From: PMNU01 sp035480575 | GTDB taxonomy: Bacteria > Patescibacteriota > Saccharimonadia > Saccharimonadales > UBA4665 | Assembly (NCBI GenBank): GCA_035480575.1 | Contig: DATIHR010000012.1 | Location: forward strand, 1-39,733 | Direction: 5' to 3' | Length of the DNA: 39,733 nt | Shown here: positions 32,040 through 39,650 of the stretch, one piece after another | Layout: every line of letters starts with the position of its first letter | Position numbering within the stretch: position 1 is the first letter of the stretch | The notes under the pieces: model-generated | What the model was told of the DNA's origin: nothing | Database searches by the model: none | The model's input: only the letters and a program-made list of their open reading frames with translations | Made by a program: the position numbers and the translations under genes

Positions 32040-32804
32040 CTAGCGTATGTAGTAGGTAACGCTTACTGTGTAGCTCAAGTCGTTTTCGCCGGGGCGAACA
32101 TCCAGGGACGTTTTATTGTCTTCTGCCATCATCGTCGATGACCCCCGGCTCACCATAGGAATTGGATTGCCAAAGCCGCTGCCGTCTTGTACCGCCTTAA
32201 CACGCCCCACCTTAAACCCAAGGTTGCGGGCCATTTGGTTGGCCTTGGCGCGAGCGTCTTTAGTGGCAGCATCACGCGCTAGAGCCTCAAGTTTCTTGCG
32301 TGTCGCTTCGCTAAAAGTGGCCTGGGGCGATACATCCCCAGTCGGTGCCGTGGTAACCAAATAATCCTGTACCTTTTGGGCCACATCGTTCGAGTCGACA
32401 GTGACAGTTAGTTGTAAAGTGTAAGTGGGCGTGCCTTTCTCGCTGTCATAATACACTGGGTAATCGTAACCGGATGTGCTGGTTTTAATTTTATTGTCGG
32501 GCACCCCGAGTTGTTTTAGTTTGGCCAGTATTTCGTCACTTTTGGCACTGAGCTCGGCGAGGGCCGCTTTTTTATCATCATTCTTAACTTCGTACGTTGG
32601 GTAAAACGAGAATTCGTCGGGTTTGGCGCTTATAGTGGCGTCTCCGGTAACGTCTACCGTGCGCGCGGTTGCCCCGGCGCCAGCCCATGGCCGCCATAAA
32701 AATAACATGGCTATAATAAGCAGCAACAGCACCACACTAATAATGCGATAATCAAGTGCGAACGATACGGTCAATTTAGTTTTTGAAGATCCAACGGGCG
32801 CCAT
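32040..32804 (-). CDS. SIMPL (DUF541) domain protein, membrane-anchored
   Basis: 254 residues: one N-terminal helix (about 20-42), then an outward SIMPL/DUF541 domain. Recognised by RTVDVTGDATISAKPDEFSFYPTYEVKNDDKKAAL at its start, the long helix with LARDAATKDARAKANQMARNLGFKVGRV, and the closing YTVSVTYYIR strand. Family members sit in the periplasm or outside the membrane; their role is unclear, with links to stress tolerance. An AAGGA precedes the ATG after a real leader, with TATACT near 32838 (minus). The stop codon lies in an imperfect hairpin (32022-32043) that lacks a T run. Confidence 0.92.
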   Translation of the reverse strand: MAPVGSSKTKLTVSFALDYRIISVVLLLLIIAMLFLWRPWAGAGATARTVDVTGDATISAKPDEFSFYPTYEVKNDDKKAALAELSAKSDEILAKLKQLGVPDNKIKTSTSGYDYPVYYDSEKGTPTYTLQLTVTVDSNDVAQKVQDYLVTTAPTGDVSPQATFSEATRKKLEALARDAATKDARAKANQMARNLGFKVGRVKAVQDGSGFGNPIPMVSRGSSTMMAEDNKTSLDVRPGENDLSYTVSVTYYIR

Positions 32805-32896
32805 ACGTGTTGTCCTTGTTTATATGTGTAGTATAGCCGATCAAGTGGCTTGCCGGCACACATACGCCAAGGTTAGGCTTATGGCGACTGACATTT

Positions 32897-32902
32897 TATA
32901 AT
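32897..32902 (+). promoter_or_regulatory. -10 box of the HTH-array gene (leaderless type)
   Basis: A perfect TATAAT ends 7 nt before ATG at 32910; TTAGGC (32873-32878) at 18 nt spacing is a weak -35. Confidence 0.55.
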
Positions 32903-32909
32903 ACTAACA

Positions 32910-35900
32910 ATGTCTCTTTCGGAATCTGTGCAGGGGGCACAGTATTTAGATCAAATCGAACGAATTGTTGGGCTTCGTTTTTTTTCGCAAGCAACCCTAG
33001 AGGACGCAGCTCGTACCGACATAGCGCAACTGCCGCAGCACGATCTACAGGCGCGTGCGCCGCTCTATATTGCCGGACTTGGCCTACTGGCCGAGGCACG
33101 GAAACGGTTTCAATTATCCCGACACGCCGCACCAGAGTTGACTGCAGATCAAGTACTAGATATCCGCGAGACATATAAGCCGCAAGTAACCGCCATCCGC
33201 GAAGGCTTATTATCTTTGGCTGATGTAGACGCACCTACGGAAGTGTTGTCGTTCGGCGGTGTACAAAAAACGCTTGATCTTGGAACGCCTATACTCCGAC
33301 GCGCGATTGACAAGCTAGGTATTATTGCGGTGCCGTATCTTAATCGCATGAATCAACCAGTGGCATATTATGGTGCGAACGATGTCGACCGCATACTTGA
33401 TTACGTACAGGCCACCCTCCCCGTCGCTACTACAAATGAGGTTCGTTTGTCGAACTTGCGTGCGACGCACCGACTCGACGCTGAAACATTCGCAGGGATA
33501 CTCAAAGAGCTTAACATAGCCCCGATCCCCAGGCGGCCCGAGCCACGATCGCGATGGGCTTACTATATGTCCGTCGGCGACGCACAGCTATTCGAAAAAC
33601 ACCTACAAGCAATGACCGCTACGCCGGACTGGATAACGCTGCTCGATATTGCAGAGCGAGGCGAGGTATCAACAGACTTTGTCCGGAACTACATCGAATT
33701 TCACGACCACGTCAAGCTTGTCGCATGGCTACGAACGACCGGCACGGGAGACAGCTCACCCAGCGTTGCACACCACGTGCCAAGCTCTCTTGGTGAACGC
33801 ATGATACAGCACTTTCGCACCATTATTCCTGATGGTTACCTGACAATAAACGAGTTTGCCAAGTTGTACGGCTTAGAATACAAACAAGTCGAAAGAACGA
33901 TTAAAAGACTGAAACTGCCTGCACATAGTATAGCCGCGTACACAAGTGACCACACTGTTATATACCTAGACGGTGCCACTATGTATACGCTTCGACAGCA
34001 TGTGAAGCCACATGAACAAGCTCCGGCCAGCTGGGTAGACATGCAGGGTTTTAAGCGCGCCGTGAACGCAGCCGACACGGTTATTGCCAAATATCTAGCT
34101 GGCACTGAATGGCAGGATATGGACCGCAGAAAACCGCCCGAAGGCGTAGGCGGCCTTGCGCGCACATTCTTCCCCCCTGAAGCCGTGGAATACGTCAACA
34201 GCAAGTTAGCACCAACCGTGCCGCCGGAAGGGTGGATTGACCTAACGACCGAGGCTACGGCAGAAGGCGTGGCAATCAGTGTTGTCCGAAACCGATTGTT
34301 AAAGCTCGGCTATACAACCCCTACCAAAATCAGACAAGGAGTTTCATTCCTTAACTACTACCCGCCCGAGGCCATGTACGATTCCAAGGTAGAGGCCATA
34401 ATCGGCCCACAACCCCTCGGGTGGGAACCCTTGCCGGATGTTGCAGCCGAGCTAGGCCTGAGCGCCATAGATCTTCGGCTGTTACTTGCCGAAAAAGACA
34501 TACCCGCACGCGTACATAAGCTGACGAAAACCGCCGTACGGGAGTTATACTGCCCCTCTCCTACATTACTGGCCGGCCAAGGCATTCGCTATGCATCGCC
34601 CGAGTGGCCGGGCGGAGTAGAGCCCGTGGTATATGACGCGCCCGAACAATTAAGCATCATACCAACGGAATACCTCGCAACCTCAGAATTTGCCCATGTA
34701 TCAGGCATACCACTCACCCTTATTAAGCGACACCTTAGACATAATCCCGACATTATTACACTTACTCCTGCCGACGCAAATCAGGCTGAGCCGTTCCTTG
34801 ATGGCGAAACCATGTTTGCCATGCGGAACGCCTTACGCGCCCGCAAAGGCTCTGTATCACTCGAGGCGCTCGCTACGGCAGCAGGCATTACGCACACGGC
34901 TGTTACAAACCGTTTAGAAGGTACGCCGTGGCAAAGCCCAGAGCCGACCATGCCCCCTAGCGGCGTTGGCAAGCCCATGGGGCATTACCCACCCGAAGCC
35001 ATCGCCCACGTGCTACGTGGAAGGAGTGGTGGCCGAAAGCACTCGCCCGATCCAATTACACCCCTCGATGCTAGACAACATAATGCTGTGCCTTTCGGCG
35101 AACGCCCATACAGCGCTTACGGTCCGCCGAAAGCCCAAAGTATGCCAACGCCTATCCGCAGAGAACCAATCGAAGAACCAATAATACAAGAAGCACCAGT
35201 ACCGGATCTAGTGGTACCGCCCGAATACTTAACGCCTGCTGACTTCGCCAGACTGGAAAAAGTAGAGATTGATGAAGTACGTAATGTCATCCGCAACCGC
35301 GTAACGCTCCATACATTCGGCAAGGCCAAACGATTTTTTATGGACGGTGCAACCATACGTAAAGCGCGTCAGGCGTTACGGGCAAAGCGGTATAACGACG
35401 ACCAACCCATAGTAGCGAAAGCACGGCCGGCAGAGGTCGTAGTGCGGCCCCAAACAGCAACGCCACTACCAACTCCACCTGCCAAAGCAGCAGGCACTTC
35501 CCAGCAAGAAAAAACCGTAGCCGAAAAACAGTCAACATGGCGGCCAAGAAGCTGGAGACGCGAAGAACCATTCAAACTAGAGAGCCCTGCTTCCGCCGCT
35601 ACCACTCCCCTCAAGAGTCCAATGGCTGGTGGCACAACAGCCTTTTTCTCGCATGACGGCGCTCGCCAAGCCGGCGAATCAAAAATTGGCCTACCCAAAG
35701 AAAAACCAGTTCAAGGCGCAAGTCACCGTCCGGAAATACCTGGCAGCTGGCAACCCGCCGTAACCACTGCGCCGCTTATTAGCAGGACCGACACTTTAAC
35801 CGCCCGCCAGATTGCCGCACGCTTGGATATTGCTGTGGAGGTAGTCGAAGCCGCAGTAGCAGCCGTTGACCCAGGCCAAGTAGAAATTCCCAAAAATGCA

Positions 35901-36143
35901 AACAATGAGCCTATGTATAGCAAAAGTATGCTGCTTGCCATTAGACAACAGCTAACAGGCATCCCGCTCGAGTACGTCATGCGCGAATACAATTTAGATA
36001 AATCAGCCTTGCAGCGGGCCCTGACATATCTCCGACATCATGGCTACAAAGCACACGACGAACGTTTGAGCCCGGGCGCCTACCAATTCCTGGGCGCTAA
36101 CTTGGCAAACGCCAAGCAAGAGCGGCCTTCAAACGACGACTAA
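32910..36143 (+). CDS. Giant array of HTH-like units (1077 aa)
   Basis: A 1077-residue soluble protein made of repeats of about 55-60 residues. Each reads as a helix-turn-helix followed by a short wing that often ends YYG/YPPEA or FLDGxTMxxxRxxL. Units by eye: 111-168, 175-235, 240-275, 308-366, 373-434, 440-498, 503-553, 587-645, 647-704, 771-826, 959-1016 and 1017-1065. The pattern (for example LTINEFAKLYGLEYKQVERTIKRL, ending in YLDGATMYTLRQHV) resembles MerR/excisionase-type winged helices. Two low-complexity linkers lie at 705-770 and 827-958, the second with WRPRSWRREE. The N-terminal ~100 residues are different. Probable role: DNA binding at many contacts, or a chromosome-organising scaffold. 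Leaderless start. Confidence 0.8.
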   Translation: MSLSESVQGAQYLDQIERIVGLRFFSQATLEDAARTDIAQLPQHDLQARAPLYIAGLGLLAEARKRFQLSRHAAPELTADQVLDIRETYKPQVTAIREGLLSLADVDAPTEVLSFGGVQKTLDLGTPILRRAIDKLGIIAVPYLNRMNQPVAYYGANDVDRILDYVQATLPVATTNEVRLSNLRATHRLDAETFAGILKELNIAPIPRRPEPRSRWAYYMSVGDAQLFEKHLQAMTATPDWITLLDIAERGEVSTDFVRNYIEFHDHVKLVAWLRTTGTGDSSPSVAHHVPSSLGERMIQHFRTIIPDGYLTINEFAKLYGLEYKQVERTIKRLKLPAHSIAAYTSDHTVIYLDGATMYTLRQHVKPHEQAPASWVDMQGFKRAVNAADTVIAKYLAGTEWQDMDRRKPPEGVGGLARTFFPPEAVEYVNSKLAPTVPPEGWIDLTTEATAEGVAISVVRNRLLKLGYTTPTKIRQGVSFLNYYPPEAMYDSKVEAIIGPQPLGWEPLPDVAAELGLSAIDLRLLLAEKDIPARVHKLTKTAVRELYCPSPTLLAGQGIRYASPEWPGGVEPVVYDAPEQLSIIPTEYLATSEFAHVSGIPLTLIKRHLRHNPDIITLTPADANQAEPFLDGETMFAMRNALRARKGSVSLEALATAAGITHTAVTNRLEGTPWQSPEPTMPPSGVGKPMGHYPPEAIAHVLRGRSGGRKHSPDPITPLDARQHNAVPFGERPYSAYGPPKAQSMPTPIRREPIEEPIIQEAPVPDLVVPPEYLTPADFARLEKVEIDEVRNVIRNRVTLHTFGKAKRFFMDGATIRKARQALRAKRYNDDQPIVAKARPAEVVVRPQTATPLPTPPAKAAGTSQQEKTVAEKQSTWRPRSWRREEPFKLESPASAATTPLKSPMAGGTTAFFSHDGARQAGESKIGLPKEKPVQGASHRPEIPGSWQPAVTTAPLISRTDTLTARQIAARLDIAVEVVEAAVAAVDPGQVEIPKNANNEPMYSKSMLLAIRQQLTGIPLEYVMREYNLDKSALQRALTYLRHHGYKAHDERLSPGAYQFLGANLANAKQERPSNDD

Positions 36144-36451
36144 AAATGTATCGCCTTAGCGACAACAGCCTCAAGGGGCAGCCAGCCAAATTGGCGACTG
36201 TCTGTGCTAGCCGTTGGGTTGTCACCCACAACAAACACGCTGTCGTCCTGTATATCGGCGACGCGCTTTATTTTTTCGAGCCCCTCGTGCACAACAATAA
36301 CGATGTCGCCATGCCGCAGCCGATGCGGTGGCACGGCAACAATAATCGCGCCTGGCCGGAGTGTTGGCACCATGCTCGCACCAACTACGCGGCGAATACT
36401 AAACAGCCTAAGCTTTTTTAGTCTCCGCAAAAATGCTGGCAATTTCATCAA
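36140..36451 (-). CDS. sodX: Nickel superoxide dismutase maturation protease (S26 peptidase type)
   Basis: 103 residues, a soluble S26 signal-peptidase-like protein: catalytic Ser26 in VVGASMVPTL, catalytic Lys62 in EKIKRV, and the VVGDNPTASTDSRQFG box. The nickel SOD protease family removes the short N-terminal leader of SodN so that the new His1 can bind nickel. Immediately downstream of sodN and overlapping it by 44 nt (start ATG ATG at 36451/36448), the standard arrangement for this pair. No membrane helix, unlike true signal peptidases. Its stop shares CTAA with the convergent HTH-array gene. Confidence 0.88.
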   Translation of the reverse strand: MMKLPAFLRRLKKLRLFSIRRVVGASMVPTLRPGAIIVAVPPHRLRHGDIVIVVHEGLEKIKRVADIQDDSVFVVGDNPTASTDSRQFGWLPLEAVVAKAIHF

Positions 36452-36794
36452 TCATGTCCAATAATTTTTGCCCCTCTGCAGGGTCGACCGACTTTTTACA
36501 ATTACCAGCCTGTTTGGTAGCGTGCCAAAACTTCTCATGCAAGTCCGAATGTTGCGCTACATGCTCGGGTTTAAAGTAATCAGTCCATAGCACCCATAAA
36601 TGGTGTTTTACCAAGTCGGCCCGCTGCTCTTTAATAAAAATCGCCCGCCATTTGTCTTCTTCATGCTCCAAATTAGCATACTTTTTTTGTATTTCGTGCA
36701 CGCTTTGCGCCTCTATGCGTGCTTGCATTGGGTCGTACACACCGCACGGCAAATCGCAGTGCGCATACACCGGCCTAATAAACGATAATTTCAT
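36408..36794 (-). CDS. sodN: Nickel superoxide dismutase
   Basis: 128 residues. After an 11-residue leader (MKLSFIRPVYA) the nickel hook HCDLPCGVYDP gives the ligands His1, Cys2 and Cys6 of the mature enzyme. The rest is the known four-helix bundle: QARIEAQSVHEIQKKY, FIKEQRADLVKHHLWVLWTDYFKPEH and a closing IFAETKKA. It converts superoxide to oxygen and hydrogen peroxide in the cytosol as a homohexamer. GGAGGGAG precedes the ATG. The leader is cut by the protease of the overlapping next gene. A palindrome, CCCGTTAACGGG, lies between the promoter region and the start. Confidence 0.97.
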   Translation of the reverse strand: MKLSFIRPVYAHCDLPCGVYDPMQARIEAQSVHEIQKKYANLEHEEDKWRAIFIKEQRADLVKHHLWVLWTDYFKPEHVAQHSDLHEKFWHATKQAGNCKKSVDPAEGQKLLDMIDEIASIFAETKKA

Positions 36795-36833
36795 ACGTTA
36801 ACTCCCTCCTACTACCTTTTTAGCTTACCACGC

Positions 36834-36845
36834 CCCGTTAACGGG
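36834..36845. promoter_or_regulatory. Palindrome upstream of sodN, possible operator
   Basis: Perfect 12-bp palindrome CCCGTTAACGGG, 40 nt before the sodN ATG, just downstream of a TATATG (36851-36856, minus) that could be the -10. Position suits a metal-responsive repressor or a leader hairpin; the regulator is unknown. Confidence 0.4.
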
Positions 36846-36904
36846 CTTGGCATATAAAACACTAAAAGCCACGGGCAGTCTATACGAGCACGTCATATTG
36901 TTGC

Positions 36905-36910
36905 TATGCT
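36905..36910 (+). promoter_or_regulatory. -10 box of the gene at 36920 (leaderless type)
   Basis: TATGCT ends 9 nt before ATG. The next gene, its paralogue at 37907, has the same TATGCT, 8 nt before its ATG. Confidence 0.45.
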
Positions 36911-36919
36911 ACTACCACT

Positions 36920-37858
36920 ATGTCAGAGACTAGGATAAGCCCCGGGGCATCGCTCGAGCAACAATTTGGTTTCACGGATGCAGCCTTTCAAAGGTATATG
37001 AATCTTGGCACCATATCGCAGACGGCTCCGGCAGAACTGACACGAATGGCAAGTGCCATGGCCAAGCATGAGCACCCCATTGTGCGGTATGCCGCCGGTT
37101 GGGCGTATGCAGAGGAAGGGCTGCATAGAAGTGATGTCAGTACAGGCGAAAGCAAACCACCGGACATAAGACTGGATGCGCTGCATAAAGCCAATGTGCT
37201 CTGGGCTACTACCGAGCCATATTTAGCAGACTTGCAGCAACAAAGCTCCAACGAAAAGCTGGCCGCAAATATATGGGGCATTCGGCTGCGGGCCCAACAG
37301 GCTCGGGCGTATGTGCCAAATATGCAGCTTATTGCTCGGGCTCGTGGGGGCGAGCAGCTATCACACGAATCCATAATACCCGCACATCAACGTACCGACA
37401 GCGCCCTAACCGACTTAGGTACATTAATCTTACAGCATGTAGCGTTGCCACAACACAGGCATGAAATCGTCGTCAGGTATGGCGCAGGAGACGAAGTCTT
37501 AAGCGGCCTGCTACTGCACCGTGCCCTGCGAGCGAGCCATATTATTATGGCGGCCTCAGTACGACAAAACAATTGCCTGCCCGTGTCACGTCGCACCCAC
37601 CTATTCGCCAAATCAGTCGTCCCCTCTCAACAGAATAAGCTTATACGAATAGGTGGCGTAGGCCATCAGCCTGATACTCGGCTGTATATGTATATTTCAC
37701 CTGCAAAAGATCTTTTCATCCCCCCGAACAAATCTATTTGGCGTACGCTAAAAATAGCTACAGCCCCTGAAGACAGTCCAGCAGTCAGACCAGAGGAGCG
37801 TACCCACGTAGACGCACTGGCGCTTGCGCTAGGCAAACGACTAACGAGCGTTAGCTAA
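36920..37858 (+). CDS. Protein of unknown function, first of a tandem pair (312 aa)
   Basis: A soluble, mainly helical protein paralogous to the next gene. Shared blocks: EQQFGFTDAAFQRYM, AMAKHEHPIVRYAAGWAYAE, LDALHKANVLWATTEPYLADL, YVPNMQLIARARG, and near the end HLFAKSVVP and ISPAKDLFIPPN. The VRYAAGWAYAEEGL block looks like a HEAT- or TPR-type helix pair. I know no family for it. Divergent from sodN across 125 bp; it has its own leaderless-type promoter. Confidence 0.78.
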   Translation: MSETRISPGASLEQQFGFTDAAFQRYMNLGTISQTAPAELTRMASAMAKHEHPIVRYAAGWAYAEEGLHRSDVSTGESKPPDIRLDALHKANVLWATTEPYLADLQQQSSNEKLAANIWGIRLRAQQARAYVPNMQLIARARGGEQLSHESIIPAHQRTDSALTDLGTLILQHVALPQHRHEIVVRYGAGDEVLSGLLLHRALRASHIIMAASVRQNNCLPVSRRTHLFAKSVVPSQQNKLIRIGGVGHQPDTRLYMYISPAKDLFIPPNKSIWRTLKIATAPEDSPAVRPEERTHVDALALALGKRLTSVS

Positions 37859-37892
37859 ACTACAGCAATATACAACACGCCGTAAGATCTGC

Positions 37893-37898
37893 TATGCT
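37893..37898 (+). promoter_or_regulatory. -10 box of the gene at 37907 (leaderless type)
   Basis: TATGCT ends 8 nt before ATG, matching the box of the paralogous gene upstream. Confidence 0.45.
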
Positions 37899-37906
37899 AT
37901 AGCATC

Positions 37907-38854
37907 ATGCCAAAATATACGCGCCCAGCTACATTTATGGAGAAGCAGTTCGGCTTTACGGACGCTGCCTTCGTAGCGTACATGGGGTTGAGCAACGACC
38001 ATGCGAGAGACCCCAAACACTATAACAGCGTAGCAACAGCAATGGCCGAGCATGAGCATCCTGTCGTGCGTTATGCTGCTGGCTGGGCGTACGCCGAACG
38101 AGGCGTGTACGCAGCCAAGCCTGGCATGCAGCACGTCAACGAACCGTCAGAACTAAGGCTGAACGCACTAACGAAAGCTGAAACGCTCTGGACTACTACT
38201 GCACCCGATCTTGCCAACCTCCATACACAGATCCCAGACAAAACAATAGCCGCACGTGCCTGGGGGTTCTGGCTCCGGCTCTTGCAAGCCCAAGCATACC
38301 TACCAAATATGCAGCTGATAGCTCGCCTTCGCAGCAACGAAGTAGTAGATGAACAGTCTATGCAAGCCTTGCAACAACAAACCAAGGCTAACATTGTTAC
38401 TCTAGGGGCCCTATTGTTAAACAGGAGGCAGCGTGCCGATAGAGAAAAAACGCTTGTTTTAAGCGGTATAACAAACGAGACGCTGACCGATCTTTTGTTG
38501 CAGCGCTTGCAGCCGCCCTCCCACATTACGCATGCCCCTACCATCCGGCAGCGACATAGCTCGCCCGCAATAAAGCGTGCGGACCTCTTGGCCATGTCAG
38601 TCGTCCCCCCATATGCAGACGTACCGATCCGGCTCAATACTAAACAGGATAGCACCCCTAGTACTCCTGGCGTTCTTACTATTGCGCCACGCTCCGACCT
38701 TATACTCTATCCGCGTAGCTTCTGCGACTACACGTTGCGCATGGCTCTCGCAGCCGAACGTGGCAGCACTATCCAAGAACATCGACCCGTACAATTAGAC
38801 AGCCTAGCAAAAAGATTAGGCCACAAACTCCTCGAAGCTGAGAACGCGAGCTAA
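37907..38854 (+). CDS. Protein of unknown function, second of a tandem pair (315 aa)
   Basis: Same layout as the gene at 36920: EKQFGFTDAAFVAYM, AMAEHEHPVVRYAAGWAYAERG, LNALTKAETLWTTTAPDLANL, YLPNMQLIARLR, then DLLAMSVVPP and IAPRSDLILYPR. The N-terminal 150 residues are best conserved between the two; the C-terminal half is looser, which suggests an old duplication with diverged partners. It has no membrane segment or signal peptide. It has its own promoter, so the pair can be expressed independently. Confidence 0.78.
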   Translation: MPKYTRPATFMEKQFGFTDAAFVAYMGLSNDHARDPKHYNSVATAMAEHEHPVVRYAAGWAYAERGVYAAKPGMQHVNEPSELRLNALTKAETLWTTTAPDLANLHTQIPDKTIAARAWGFWLRLLQAQAYLPNMQLIARLRSNEVVDEQSMQALQQQTKANIVTLGALLLNRRQRADREKTLVLSGITNETLTDLLLQRLQPPSHITHAPTIRQRHSSPAIKRADLLAMSVVPPYADVPIRLNTKQDSTPSTPGVLTIAPRSDLILYPRSFCDYTLRMALAAERGSTIQEHRPVQLDSLAKRLGHKLLEAENAS

Positions 38855-38879
38855 CGCTAGAAAAAACGGGGGTTAATAC

Positions 38880-39530
38880 TTAGCCCGAATGCTCTTGCCG
38901 CCACGCAGCTATAGCAGCATGATTACCGCTTAACAGTACATCTGGCACCTTGCGGCCTTCAAATTCCTCGGGGCGCGTGTATTGTGGGAATTCTATCGTT
39001 TTGTCGTCGTCTTGGAACGATTCAATATCGGCACTCGTTTCGCCGCCCAGTACGCCAGGCAATAAACGCACAATACTGTCCGCCATAACCATGGCCGGCA
39101 GCTCGCCGCCTGTAAGTACGTAGGTACCAATACAGTATGTACGGTCAATCCATTCGATGACGCGCTCGTCGTAGCCTTCGTAGCGGGGACAGACAAATAT
39201 CAAGCCTAAGTCGGACGCTGCAAGTTCTTTGGCGTCCGATTGTTTATACAGCGTGCCGCGCGGCGTTGGCAAAATGACTAGGCTGTTCGGATCGTTCTGC
39301 TTGGCTTGTTCTATGGCCGCAACTAATGGTTCGGGTTTCAGGAGCATACCATCGCCACCACCGTACGGAGTGTCGTCTACTTGCTTACGCGGGCCTAGGC
39401 CAAAGTCCCGCAAATTTATGTAGCTAAATGTTACGATGCCGCGGTCTTGGGCTTTCCATAGCATGCTGGCACCGAAGACTCCGGTGAACATGTCCGGGAA
39501 CAATGTAATAATTTGAATTTTTCTGGGCAT
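38880..39530 (-). CDS. trmD: tRNA (guanine-N1-)-methyltransferase
   Basis: 216 residues; complete SPOUT-fold core but shorter than the ~240-255 of many TrmD proteins, ending soon after the KVPDVLLSGNHAAIAAWR helix. Motifs: IITLFPDMF at the start, VDDTPYGGGDGMLLKPEPL, CPRYEGYDERV and the knot loop YVLTGGELPAMVMADSIVRLLPGVLG. It uses S-adenosylmethionine to methylate N1 of G37 in tRNAs that read CUN, CCN and CGG codons, preventing frameshifts. It is essential in most bacteria. No Shine-Dalgarno site; the -10 TAAAAT ends 7 nt before ATG and lies on the end of a repeat element. Confidence 0.97.
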   Translation of the reverse strand: MPRKIQIITLFPDMFTGVFGASMLWKAQDRGIVTFSYINLRDFGLGPRKQVDDTPYGGGDGMLLKPEPLVAAIEQAKQNDPNSLVILPTPRGTLYKQSDAKELAASDLGLIFVCPRYEGYDERVIEWIDRTYCIGTYVLTGGELPAMVMADSIVRLLPGVLGGETSADIESFQDDDKTIEFPQYTRPEEFEGRKVPDVLLSGNHAAIAAWRQEHSG

Positions 39531-39537
39531 TACTGTT

Positions 39538-39566
39538 ATTTTACTGGATTAGTAGCGTTCCGTCAT
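39538..39566 (-). promoter_or_regulatory. Promoter of trmD inside the end of a repeat element
   Basis: On minus: ATGACG (39561-39566, 4/6 match to TTGACA), exactly 17 nt, TAAAAT (39538-39543), then 7 nt to ATG at 39530. Both boxes come from the repeat at 39541-39626. Confidence 0.5.
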
Positions 39567-39626
39567 TCCGGACTAGATCCGGGATCCAACTCCGTCATTC
39601 CGGCCCCTGAGCCGGAATCCAGTAAA
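39541..39626. repeat. Palindromic REP/MITE-like element with two hairpin units
   Basis: The element is bounded by a 10-bp inverted repeat (TTACTGGATT / AATCCAGTAA). Inside are two tandem units that each begin CCGTCATTCCGG and fold into a hairpin (CCGGA...TCCGG; ATTCCGGC...GCCGGAAT). CGTCATTCCGG...CCGGAAT palindromes are scattered in many bacterial genomes. No transposase gene is present here, so it would be non-autonomous. Confidence 0.75.
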
Positions 39627-39650
39627 AAAGAAAAAAGTCCTTATATATAT

